Positions 1 through 9,397 of a stretch of DNA of 23,250 bases are shown piece by piece. Position numbers and translations under genes: made by a program. Under the pieces are notes generated by a model. It did not search any database. It had not been told where the DNA came from and worked only from the letters and a program-made list of their open reading frames with translations. Source of the stretch: Acrasis kona (lineage: Eukaryota; Heterolobosea; Eutetramitea; Acrasida; Acrasidae); assembly GCA_026419775.2 (NCBI GenBank), contig JAOPGA020001292.1, forward strand, positions 1-23,250. The letters run 5' to 3'. The number at the start of each line of letters is the position of its first letter. Position 1 is the first letter of the stretch.

Positions 1-1803
1 TATACTAGTCATCAAATTAGTAGTAGCAGGAGAGCTGGGAGTTAAAGTAGCTACTAAAGGTGTAGACGTAAGCGTAGTTGGTGTGATAGTAGGAGTGGTT
101 GTGGCAGTAGGAGTTGGTGCGGAAGTGGTAGTACGAGTAGGCGTTGGTGTAGGCGTTGGTGTAGGCGTTGGTGTAGGCGTTGGTGTAGATGTCTGCACGA
201 CCACAACAGAACTCAAAGTTACATTAGAACTAGTTACCGTACTAGGTATCACAACTTCTGTGTTCGATCCCACAGACACAGAATAACCAGTGCTAGTTGT
301 AGTCAATACAGGTGTATAACCAGGTGTGACGCTAACTGTAGTAGAAACACTAGTTGTTTTCGTACTAGTATCAAAACTACTAATAGTAGCAGTACTACTA
401 TTAGTATTAGACGCCATAACATAAGCAGTAGTTGTACCAGTCACATTGTTATAGACTGTAAATACCAAAACACTGCTACCAGGTGCTGAAACCGAAATGA
501 CCGATACATTAGCTGTAGGAGTAGATGACACAGTTAACACGCTAGTTGTTGGCTTAGAAATACTAGGAACAGAAACAGAAGTCAGTGTAGATCCACCACT
601 ACTTGTAGAGCTAGAAATCAAAACAGAAGTAGTTTTTGTGGAGGAGTCATATACTGGAACGACATTACTAGTAGTTCCATTAAGTACAGCCACCAAAGAA
701 ATGTTACTGTTCGGTACAACATTCAGTTGTGATAGAGTAGTGGTTGCTCCTTCAATACTAATTGTAGAAACAATAATATCAGTATTGTTAGTAGTAGTTG
801 TAGGGATGATTTGTGCCACTACACCTTGTAAATCAGATTTTATTACTGTTGTCTTTTGTACTCCATTAACAACTGATGAAGACAATACAGTTGATGTGTT
901 TGTAGTTGAGTTATAATAGTACATCACAGTTACTCCACTCTGGGAGAAGGCAACCGTATATTGTATGGAGGTAGGAGTTGGTGTAGGAGTGGGTGTTGGA
1001 GTTGAAGTAGTGGTTGGAGTAGAGGTTGATGTAGGAGTGGGAGTAGGTATTTTAACAACTGCGATATTCAAATCTACAGTTGAGTTGGCAGAACTAGTTG
1101 TGCTCGGAATGGTAACGGCTGTGTTTGATCCCACAGAGACAGAATAGCCAGTACTAGTTGTAGTCAATATTGGTGTGTAGCCAATAGTCACGTTCACACT
1201 AGTAGCAATACTAGTTGTTTTTGAATCTGCATTAAAACTACTAATAGTAGCAGTGCTACTGTTTGTACTTGACGCCAAAACAAATGCAGTAGTTGTACCA
1301 GTCACGTTATTATAGACTGTGAATAAAACAATGTTACTACCAGATGGAACAACTGATATTGTTGTCAAATTATTATTGACTGATGGTGATAGGTTAGTAC
1401 TACTGGGCACAGAAACAGAACTCAAAACAGTGGACCCATCTGTTATAGAAGTAGACACTAGTACTGAAGTAGATTTAGTGGTTGGATCATATACAGTGAC
1501 TACACTTTTTGGAGTTCCAGTAATGGACGCCACAGTGGTGACATTACTGTTTGGTACTAAATTGAGTTGAGAAATGATTGTAACGCCATTTTGATAACTA
1601 GAAATAACAACATCTGTTGTATTTGTGTTGAATGTTGGAGCAATTTGTGATACCTGTCCTTGTATGTTGGATTTAATGGTTGTTGTAGTTTGTGTTCCAT
1701 TTACGGTTGATGTGGATAATACCGTAGAAGTGTTTGATGTTGTATTGTAATAGTACATAACTGTTACACCATTTTGTGTGAATGCAATAGTATAGGGTAT
1801 TGG
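1..1803 (-). repeat. Tandem Ser/Thr/Val-rich beta modules (about 840-860 bp period) of the adhesin
   Basis: Two homologous protein modules are visible on the minus strand, one from about 1803 to 1030 and one from about 965 to 190, each about 255 residues and each followed by a Thr-Pro linker. Shared anchors include the start ([17 protein letters not shown]), the middle ([13 protein letters not shown]) and the end ([15 protein letters not shown]). A third linker and probably a third module begin at the left edge. No Cys is seen in the modules; composition is Ser/Thr/Val-rich, suggesting beta-sandwich fold. I do not recognise the family. Confidence 0.8.
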
Positions 1804-4800
1804 AGTTGGAGTAGGAGTAAGTGTTGGTGTCGGTGATTGTGTAGGAGTGGATGTAGGAGTGGTAGTTAAAGTTGGTGTAATTGTTGGTGTGGGAGTTAAT
1901 GAAGTTGTTGTTGTCATTGTTGGAGTGGGTATAGGTGTTGCAATTAAGGTTGGTGATGAGGTTGCAGTTGGAGTTGATGTAGGTGTCCGAGTGGTTGTTG
2001 AAGTGGGTGTTGGTGTCGGAGAAGATGTAGTAGCTGTGGATGTAGAAGTGGGTAACTGATTGGGGGTGGGTGTAGAAGTGGAGCTCAATGTCTGCGTAGG
2101 AGTAGGTGTTTGGGTAGGTGTTGGTGTTGATGTGGGTGTGGGAGAAGGTGTTGGAGTAGTTGTGGATGTTTGAGTAGGGGTAGATGGATATACAGTCGAT
2201 GTTGGTGTGGGAGTAGTTGTAATTGTTTGAGTAGGGGTAGTTGTACTGGTTAGCACTGAAGTTGTAGTAGGTGTAGGTGTCTGTGGAACAGTAATCGTTA
2301 CGGTCGGAGTAGGAGAAGGTGTTGATGTTGGATTTTGTGTCGATGCTGGCGATAGTGTTTGTGTAGGAGTGGGTGGTGGAGTGGGAGTTTGTATAGGAGT
2401 AGAGGTTAGCGTTGGTGTTGGGCTAAGTGCTTGAGTAGGTGTTGGAGTGGGTGTTAGAGATGATGTAGGAGTGGGTATTGTAGCTGGAGTAGGTGTTGGA
2501 GTGGTAGTTGGAGTAGGTGTGTATGTTGGTGTGGGTGTTGGAGTAGGAGTGGTTGTTGGAGTAGGTGTTGGAGTAGGTGTTGGAGTAGGTGTTGGGGTAG
2601 GTGTTGGAGTAGGATTGGGTGTGGGTGTTGGAGTAGGTGTTGGAGTGGGTGTTGGAGTAGGAGTTTGAGTAGGAGTTTGAGTAGGTGTAGGATTGGGTGT
2701 TGGAGTAGGTGTTGGAGTGGGTGTTGGAGTAGGAGTAGGTGTTGGAGTGGGTGTTGGAGTGGGTGTGGGTGTTGGAGTAGGTGTTGGAGTAGGTGTTGGA
2801 GTAGGAGTTTGAGTAGGAGTTTGAGTAGGTGTTGGAGTAGGTGTTGGTGTGGGTGTTGGAGTAGGTGTGCGTGTAGGAGTAGGTGTGGGTGTTGGAGTGG
2901 GTGTAGGAGTAGGTGTAGGAGTGGGTGTTGGAGTAGGTGTCGGAGTGGGTGTTGATGCTGTACTGCAGTTTAAACCAGTATACCCTGATTTACAAACACA
3001 CGTGTTTGGTCCTACACACGTTCCATTTCCACCACAAACAGAAGACAAGTTTGAAGATATATCAAAACAGCTAAAGGTGCTAAAGGCAAATGTAGCACTG
3101 GCGATGGAATATGCATGATTTGACAAGGCATAGGAAGGGAAACTGTTCCCTGATTTACCGCTGACAGCAATAATGTACGGTGCGCCAAAGAATTGAACTC
3201 GGTCAGGACTGGCACCTGAATTATTGAAGATGGTACCTGAACAAGAATCACTATATTGTGCTATAACACCGTAAGTGCTACCTGCTAGTAATACAACAGG
3301 TGTTGTTAAATTTTGGAAATAATTTCTAGTGTTCGGGTATAATACTCCTTGATAACTGCTGTTAAATACACGCTGAGCAAGAAGAGTTCTTGAAACAGAA
3401 TCGAATATACCAACATAATTATTGTTTGTAAAGCCATTACATCCAGAATAAAGACCTAATTGAGTTACAATAATACTTTGTGATACATAAAATTCAACAC
3501 CAACATTACTACGATAATCTTGATTTGGAGACACGTTGGAGTCGGTAATAAAAGGATAAATGGTACTAGCATTTAAATTGATTTGACAAATGTTACCTGC
3601 GTAGCCAGCATTACAAACACAACTATCTATTCCTGTACAATTTCCTCTACCACTACACACGCTAGCATCATTATAAGCAACAGAATAACAAGCATAGAAT
3701 TGACATCTCGCCCCAGCATAACCAGGCATACAGCTACAATTGTTGTAACCAACACAAGTTCCCTTCCCACTACATGCATTGGTAGTTTCACCATAACATA
3801 TAGGTAAAACAATTGGATCAGCAATAATTGCCAAATTACAATTGTTGTTACTTAAAGAACCAGCTTGAGTGGTGATGTCTAGTCGATTTTTACCAGCAAC
3901 GTTTAGATTAACAAATATCGATCCTCCACTTACAATAGGAGAAGTATAAACAGATACACCATCTAATACCATACTGAAGCTCACTTGTTCAGAAGGCGAG
4001 CCACCACAGGCGCCAATTGCACTGTCATTTAATCCCACAGCAGCTTGAAATGACCAATAATAACCATTCAAGTTTATAGTAGTAGTAGTAGATCTAATTA
4101 TATTTGCTGGGAATTGTATAGAGTTAGGAGGATATTGTAACAAACTCTTATCATATGGTAAACCGCCAAGAACTGCAAAAACTGATTTGAAGCTTAACGA
4201 GAATCCATCATTTGTGACATATGGATGGAAAGGGCGAAGAGTAGATCCTACATATAAAGCAACGTTAGCATTTGTACCTGTGCTGACATTAGAACTTTTA
4301 AGACAACAACCACCATTAGGCCAGCCCGCCAGTGTATTATTGATTGCTAAAAATGACACGCAATTAGAAGTAATAGAGCACAAGTACGAACAATAAGAAA
4401 TACTGTATCCCCATCTAAAACAACCTGCATCGGATCCAGCCAAATCAACACCTGGATTCGCAAGCCACTGACTTTGAGGATTATATAGATTGTTAGCGAT
4501 ATAGATGTACCCACTGCAATTTCTTGCGTTGTAAGGTACTGTATTGTATTGAGAACTGCAAGCATATTGACTGCAATTAGTTCCAGAGTACAATGCCCCA
4601 CATACGCACATATTGTTAGAGACACACGTTCCTCTTCCACTATTTAAAATTAATCAACTAGGTACAAAGTTTAACTTACGAACAAACATTTGGACTTCCT
4701 GCTAACAAACCAAAGCATGAGATGGTTGATTGGCAATTTGACTGAGTATACCCAGCATTACATACACATACATCTTGTGAGGAACATATCCCGTTACCAC

Positions 4801-5931
4801 TACATACTAAGGGGTTATTCCAACTGATTCCATAGCAAGTGTAGGGCAAGATAATTGGATCCGCGATTATAGCATCGTTACAGGTGTTACTATTGTTTAG
4901 AAGAGATGGTGACGATGGTTTGATGTTAATGTCCAAATATTGAACGTTTGTGACGTTAAGGTCCAAAAAGACTCCTTTTGATGTTTTGATGGCAATTGAG
5001 GTGTAATAAGAATTATCCAAATAAACGGTATAGTTGACTTGTTGACTTCCATTTGAACCGTTACAAGTTCCAATGACCGAGTCTAAATTGTGTTAGAATA
5101 TCTTTGTATATAATTTACCATTAATTCCAAAGGTTGCTTGAAATCGAAGGAATTTGGATCCGAGCGTGATTCTCGTAGTGCTGCCTCCGCTCCAATAATA
5201 AGAACCGTTAGTCGCCGGACCAGGATACTGTAAAATACTTCTGGCGTAATTCAGATTCCCTATGGTAGCTGGAGTAGTCCTGAATATCGTTGCGTTGTTA
5301 TCGTTTGTAACGATGGGAAAGGTTTTCGCTACTGATCCAGCCTTGTAATTGTACACCCATACATCTACATTGGTGGACGGTACAGTAACAACTCCCTTTT
5401 TGGTGCAACCTTTCGTTGTTAGATTTGAGTAGGTGATTAGTACTTACATCCTCCAATGAGAGGGTCCCAGCCACTTGATGGAAGAATACGGTTATAACCA
5501 GTACAAATTGGATCGGATTTACATACATAAGCACAGTAGCTCGACGGTGCGCTCCTGTAACAAAAGATGTCATCACCTTGAATATCTGTGTTGGGTAGAT
5601 ATGTATAGTTGTTGTTGTATTGAACAACTGGTACAAATTGATCAATGTAAGTATAATCTCTGCAGAGGGTACTGTTGTAGTATGTTGTGTTGTAAGACGT
5701 GTTACAGATGTAATTATTGCAAAAAGTTCCTTGGTAGAGCACACCACAAACACAGGAGTCTTGAGCTACACACGTACCCCTTCCATTACATGCTCCAGGA
5801 GCGTTGGATTCAAAACCTGGATTTAAAATTTAGATACTTGATAAGCGGAAGATATACATACCGTTGCAACTATAAGCGTAGCTTGAAGAGAGAAACGATA
5901 GTGCTATTAAACACAGCAAGTACCTTCTCAT
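1..5931 (-). CDS. Large modular surface/secreted adhesin-like protein (EGF, PAN-like, NPCBM, Thr-Pro stalk), 3' end outside window
   Basis: I read five exons: 5862-5931, 5448-5816, 5119-5409, 4680-5082 and 1-4639. Introns are 45, 38, 36 and 40 nt, all GT-AG, and the joined frame stays open for about 1,924 residues to the window edge. The N-terminus [21 protein letters not shown] is a clear signal peptide. Approximate domain order: EGF (32-56), Cys-rich PAN/apple-like (57-165), NPCBM carbohydrate-binding-like (190-325), two EGFs (330-405), second PAN-like (405-510), second NPCBM (534-659), two EGFs, a DUF4082-like segment (731-895), EGF, Thr-Pro stalk (937-1323), then tandem Ser/Thr-rich beta modules. 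EGF signature is CSGxGxC..CxCxxGYxxxxC. Many N-x-S/T sites occur. NPCBM hallmarks seen are the xxDSxIGxC turn, the VxLD strand and the [14 protein letters not shown]-type end. No transmembrane anchor is visible; it may lie off the edge. Role inferred: cell-surface or matrix glycan binding. The start may be further upstream (see 5949-6240). Confidence 0.85.
1804..2960 (-). repeat. Thr-Pro stalk: low-complexity minisatellite inside the adhesin gene
   Basis: On the minus strand this reads as almost uninterrupted Thr-Pro dipeptides (ACN CCN), about 385 residues, with scattered Ser, Gln and Ala interruptions towards the C-terminal side and nearly pure TP towards the EGF side. Such a stalk is expected to be extended and O-glycosylated, holding the N-terminal binding head away from the cell. 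The DNA is strongly strand-asymmetric: the plus strand is almost pure G/T plus A, which makes long Val-Gly and Ser-Arg-Cys open frames that are artefacts. Length is probably unstable through slippage. Confidence 0.9.
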
Positions 5932-5948
5932 GCTTGAAAAACTTTTTA

Positions 5949-6240
5949 CTGTTAATATTAATAATTGGTCCTTTCGTTCAAATTAGCCAATTTTAAATAC
6001 AACTTACGAAAGTAACGACGTCCTTCGTCAAAAGATTGTTTTTGGAATAATATTTCGTTAAAACACTCTAAAATGGACTGCCAGTAGGAACGTTGACAAA
6101 ACTGTTAATCAAATAAGGCAATAAGCCCTTCCACTCAAACGCGAATACCAAGCACATACCGTACAGTGGCCGCGAGGAGAGAGCAAAATAATAACGAAAC
6201 ACAGAGTTCTTCCGACACACTGTATAACCATCCGATTCAT
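5949..6240 (-). other. Possible two extra 5' exons of the adhesin gene (or spliced 5' UTR)
   Basis: An ATG at 6240 opens a 27-codon exon (6160-6240) with a hydrophobic Cys-containing start (MNRMVIQCVGRTLCFVIILL). A 58-nt GTATGT...CAG intron (6102-6159) follows, then exon 6008-6101, then a 59-nt GTAAGT...AACAG intron (5949-6007). After splicing, the frame runs without a stop into the ATG at 5931, adding 64 residues and placing a second signal-like segment upstream of the good one. The TATA box at 6293-6300 would start transcription just before 6240, which favours these exons being in the mRNA. Whether they are translated is uncertain: the 5931 signal peptide is the more natural start. Confidence 0.5.
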
Positions 6241-6292
6241 GTTAAATCCTCCCATTCAATGAAATTCTCCGGTTAACATGAATCCTCCATAC

Positions 6293-6300
6293 TATTTATA
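6293..6300 (-). promoter_or_regulatory. TATA box (TATAAATA) for the adhesin gene
   Basis: The minus strand reads TATAAATAGT here, about 53 bp upstream of the ATG at 6240. A short upstream frame (ATG at 6279, 7 codons, MLTGEFH) lies between it and the ATG and could dampen translation if the transcript starts early enough. Confidence 0.5.
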
Positions 6301-6320
6301 GTTCTAGCTTCTATATACGG

Positions 6321-6336
6321 AGGCTGACGTCAGCCT
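6321..6336. promoter_or_regulatory. 16-bp perfect palindrome with CRE/bZIP core TGACGTCA
   Basis: AGGCTGACGTCAGCCT is a perfect inverted repeat containing the canonical bZIP (CREB/ATF) site TGACGTCA. It sits about 20 bp upstream of the TATA box of the adhesin gene, a usual activator position. Regulation of the adhesin by a bZIP factor is inferred. Confidence 0.55.
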
Positions 6337-6589
6337 GAGGGACAGTGAGAAGTATGGCGCCATCCTAACTGACCATTATGTGAATTCATAATATAAAATG
6401 CTCTTAATTTTAACAATTATGTTTATTAACAATGGAAACAGTACGTCTGTCTCTTGGACACTGCTACAATTACTGTTCAGCACACTTCTAGTGTGATTTG
6501 TGAAAATTAGCACAATGTTCAACATGTATCGGAAGGCTCAACAGTGGGACGGAAGAACCCTGTAATTGCTTATTTTTATATACAACCTG

Positions 6590-7105
6590 CTAAATTGGTA
6601 GCATTTCGTTGCCATTAAAGTAGGCATCAACTACCGTATCATAATCGTTTTCCTCTAAATCAACCCATCTCCTTTTTATGTAGTTTATTCTACATCACCA
6701 ATGTCCAAGCTTAAATCACATCCTTCAATTGCATCATCTTCCATAATTGTTTTGATGTAGATTAGCTTCAGGCATATTAATCCTTCGCTTTGTATTCAAA
6801 TAAATCTGTAGATGTATTATAGTATAATAGTTAAGTGATTCAACATGCTTGGTGATGCCAACTGAATACAAACGGTAAAAGGTATTGTCAAGCACAAATC
6901 AGATCGAGTGCAGACGTCTGCAAAAATGCTTAATGTTCTCAACTTGCAATTTACGTTGCATGGTAGTGATGTGTTCTCGTGTCACTAGCAAATTTGGATT
7001 GTTGCAATCCTCTACGTTCAGCATTCTAAGAAGAACTATTTTGTCGACCGTTTTCTCTCTAGAGTTCATCAAAATGTGGTTTTCAACTTGGTCTTTGGTT
7101 TCACG
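6590..7105 (-). pseudogene. Unrecognised broken (or unusually spliced) gene
   Basis: A reading frame opens at 7105 after two stops, with a Met at 7069, and runs as charged, protein-like sequence (for example VTREHITTMQRKLQVEN) for 55 codons to a TGA at 6899-6901. It then continues in the same frame (TFYRLYSVGITKHVESLNYY) to about 6745. From there coding-like sequence moves to another frame (ATG at 6744, MEDDAIEGCDLSLDIGD, ending 6685) and then to a third stretch (YIKRRWVDLEENDYDTVVDA) ending at TAG 6590-6592. One alternative is a 54-nt intron with a non-consensus GTCTGC donor that removes the TGA, giving a real gene ending near 6735. I do not recognise the family. The succession of frames without good splice sites favours a decayed gene. 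Confidence 0.35.
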
Positions 7106-7406
7106 TTATCAAGAATAGCTTTGGTATTGTTGTTGAGTTGTTAGTGGTTGCTTGGTTATTCTCTGGTTCCACGAGTCAAAGTGAAGTCACTTTGCACCAA
7201 CAATCAAAGTTACTCCCACCAAGTTGAAGAATTAGAATCTCTCATGGTTTTCGGATGTCGCGATACAATATTGCTGTTGTTTTACTGTCGCCGCGTGAAT
7301 CTATTATGATATATGATAGATAACTCATAACTCTACTCCTTTGTAAAACTTTTCTCCGTTGACCAATCAACCATCTTCTTTTTTCAGAGTAAAGGCCACA
7401 ACATCC
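7106..7406. other. Intergenic region upstream of the PEPCK-like gene
   Basis: No supported gene. A CCAAT motif occurs at about 7360-7364, and a pyrimidine tract ending in TTTTTTCAG at about 7379-7387 could be the acceptor of a 5' UTR intron of the downstream gene. A minus-strand open frame over 7242-7526 overlaps real exons and is a shadow. Confidence 0.4.
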
Positions 7407-9200
7407 ATGTTGCCATCTCGATCTTTCGTGCGCAGAGGACTCGTACCAAAGCTTCTCAAGTGTCAAAATCATATTGTACGTAATATTATACAAAACATGT
7501 TTATTTAATGTGAAATTAATAGTCAAAGGGACAACACCGATGCTACAACCCTGTTGCCGAGCACCTGGAAAAACAAAACGTATTTTTCTACATTACCACC
7601 CACTTTTATAACGTTTTGTATGATTAGTCACTGGCGATACCTCCGCTGGTTGAAGTAAAAATACCCTACTGGGAAATTGATTCAGACAATCCCCATACAG
7701 GGTTAGAAATCGACACCAACTGGAGTTTGGCACCCCATAACATTGCACCTAAATTCGACGCTTATCGTAATCCTAAATTGGAACATATTTTAAAGACGGC
7801 ACCATATGGAAGAGTCAAAGGACAAAAATATTTGGTTTCGGATCAATACCAACCTACATTCGACCGCTTTGTATCAAACAGCACTCATCAAGACTCAACG
7901 CCACTAACCCAAACAGCGTCAAAATACTTTAGACGCATGCAAAGAGAGGTAAGTTGTCATTAAAATCATTTTAGCTCAACAATATACATTATAGGTAGCA
8001 TATCACCTTTCATACGCATATAACCTTTTCGTGATGGATGGTATTGTTGGCGGACCCAATGCACCCATTCGCTTCATTACGGATAATTCAATCAGCGCTC
8101 TATTCGTCAAGAACTTGTTCGTCGAACCAAGTCACGTTCAAGCCCAAAAGCACGTAGTCAAGGGTGTAGTGTTCCATGGACCTGGTTACCGCTCCACTCC
8201 CAAAGATGTGGTTGAAGAGTTCGCAGGACCCACTCCAAAGGACTTGGGAGTTGACAATGAACATTTCCTATTTTTAGATGAGGAAACCAACCAAGTATTA
8301 TTAGGAGGCGTTTCCGACACCAAAGTCATTTTGGAATCAATCGTCAACGTCACTGGGCGCCTAGTCTCTCAACAAGGAGGTGTCTTGCTACCATCCGACT
8401 CCTACATTACCAAAGATGGAAAGGTCACATTAGTCATCAACTCTGGAGAGTCATTAGCACAATTGGATGAAAGTAAGGACGGATCACTTTTATATGGAGC
8501 CCATCACAATGTCTGGAACAAGAATGGATTGAGCAGAGCATGGAAAGGTGCACGCTATAATGTAAAGGACTTGAAGAATGTAAGAGATTCTGATCACATT
8601 GAAAAGACCCAAGATGGATATGTTGTGACAAGAGCAAATGATGTTTCACAAAATGATTCTGTATTACCAAACATTGTTAACCATCCTTCTAATGTTGTGT
8701 TTGCTGTCAACGATCCAAACTTTGTTGTTCCTAGTCTTGCTCAACTAAGTGTAGATCAATTTGTTAACTTGTTCAATGCTGGTCTTGTGTCCACCTCCAA
8801 GAAGGATGCCAAGTTCTCTGAATCTCTTGCTTCTAGCGATAACTTCTCTGCATTTGGTCATTCGGGTGTCCAGGCCAAGAGACTCAGAAGTTTGTTAGAG
8901 GAAAGTAAAGCCAAACTATATGTCATCAACACTGCGTCCGAAAGAAAAGATTTGGACAATGCTCTGCAATCTATTAATAACGAATCTAAATTGACCCAAG
9001 GTGATGCCGGTAAATTATGGACAGAACTGCAAGGTGAAGGCGTGAAGAAGCAGCAATCGAAGAACCAAGAAAAACGTACCTCCGCATTAAAGTCTTTGGA
9101 GGATTTAGTCAGCAAGAAAGTTGCAGCTTTGGAACCCGCACCAGAGGAGCCTGTTTCTGAGGAATCTGGAGAACCACAGATTGATATAAAACAAGCATAA
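7407..9200 (+). CDS. Mitochondrial PEPCK-like pseudoenzyme (ATP-type phosphoenolpyruvate carboxykinase fold, catalytic motifs lost)
   Basis: Four exons, 7407-7475, 7523-7579, 7628-7948 and 7995-9200, are joined in phase 0 by introns of 47, 48 and 46 nt, giving 550 residues, the usual length for ATP-dependent PEPCK. The start MLPSRSFVRRGLVPKLLK is Arg/Lys/Leu-rich, typical of a mitochondrial presequence. Homology is recognisable along the whole chain: IRFITDNSISALFVKNLF matches the PVRVITxxAWHxLFARNxF block, VLLGGVSDT matches VLIGGTxY, and SNVVFAVNDPNFVVPSLAQL matches the KNVIFLTxDAFGVLPP block. However, GRSPKDK has become GRVKGQK, the P-loop GLSGTGKTTL has become VINSGESLAQ, the metal-binding His segment (MHCSAN) is PSDSYI and the DDEHGW motif is AHHNVW. 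Catalysis is therefore very unlikely. A Lys/Glu-rich, coiled-coil-like tail with acidic Pro/Glu end is also unusual. The role is unknown; a structural or regulatory mitochondrial protein is plausible. Confidence 0.75.
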
Positions 9201-9397
9201 AAATGGGACAAGGGGGAAGAATGATAACCTGTTAAAATGTTTCTTGGATAAACTATTTTGTTTTGTGTATTTGTGATGCGTGGTAACATGACATTTTTTT
9301 CATTCGTCCTATTTTGTTAGTTGTCCCGTCAAATGTCATTAAGGATCAACAGACGTTAGGAAACTGCATCACCCATCACCACCTATAATACATCATC

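Noticed and set aside
83-3118. Plus-strand open frames rich in Val-Gly or Ser-Arg-Cys
   Set aside because: They are antisense images of the Thr-Pro linkers and stalk; the minus strand has one continuous frame with real domains.
5475-5996. Plus-strand 173-codon frame
   Set aside because: It is antisense to exons 1 and 2 of the adhesin, where the minus frame has a signal peptide, EGF cysteines and correct splice phases.
6899-6901. TGA recoding (selenocysteine or altered code)
   Set aside because: All clear genes in the window are consistent with the standard code, and further frame breaks follow, so decay or splicing is simpler.
7242-7526. Minus-strand 94-codon frame
   Set aside because: It overlaps the presequence exons of the PEPCK-like gene, has no recognisable domain, and the plus-strand exon model is phase-consistent.
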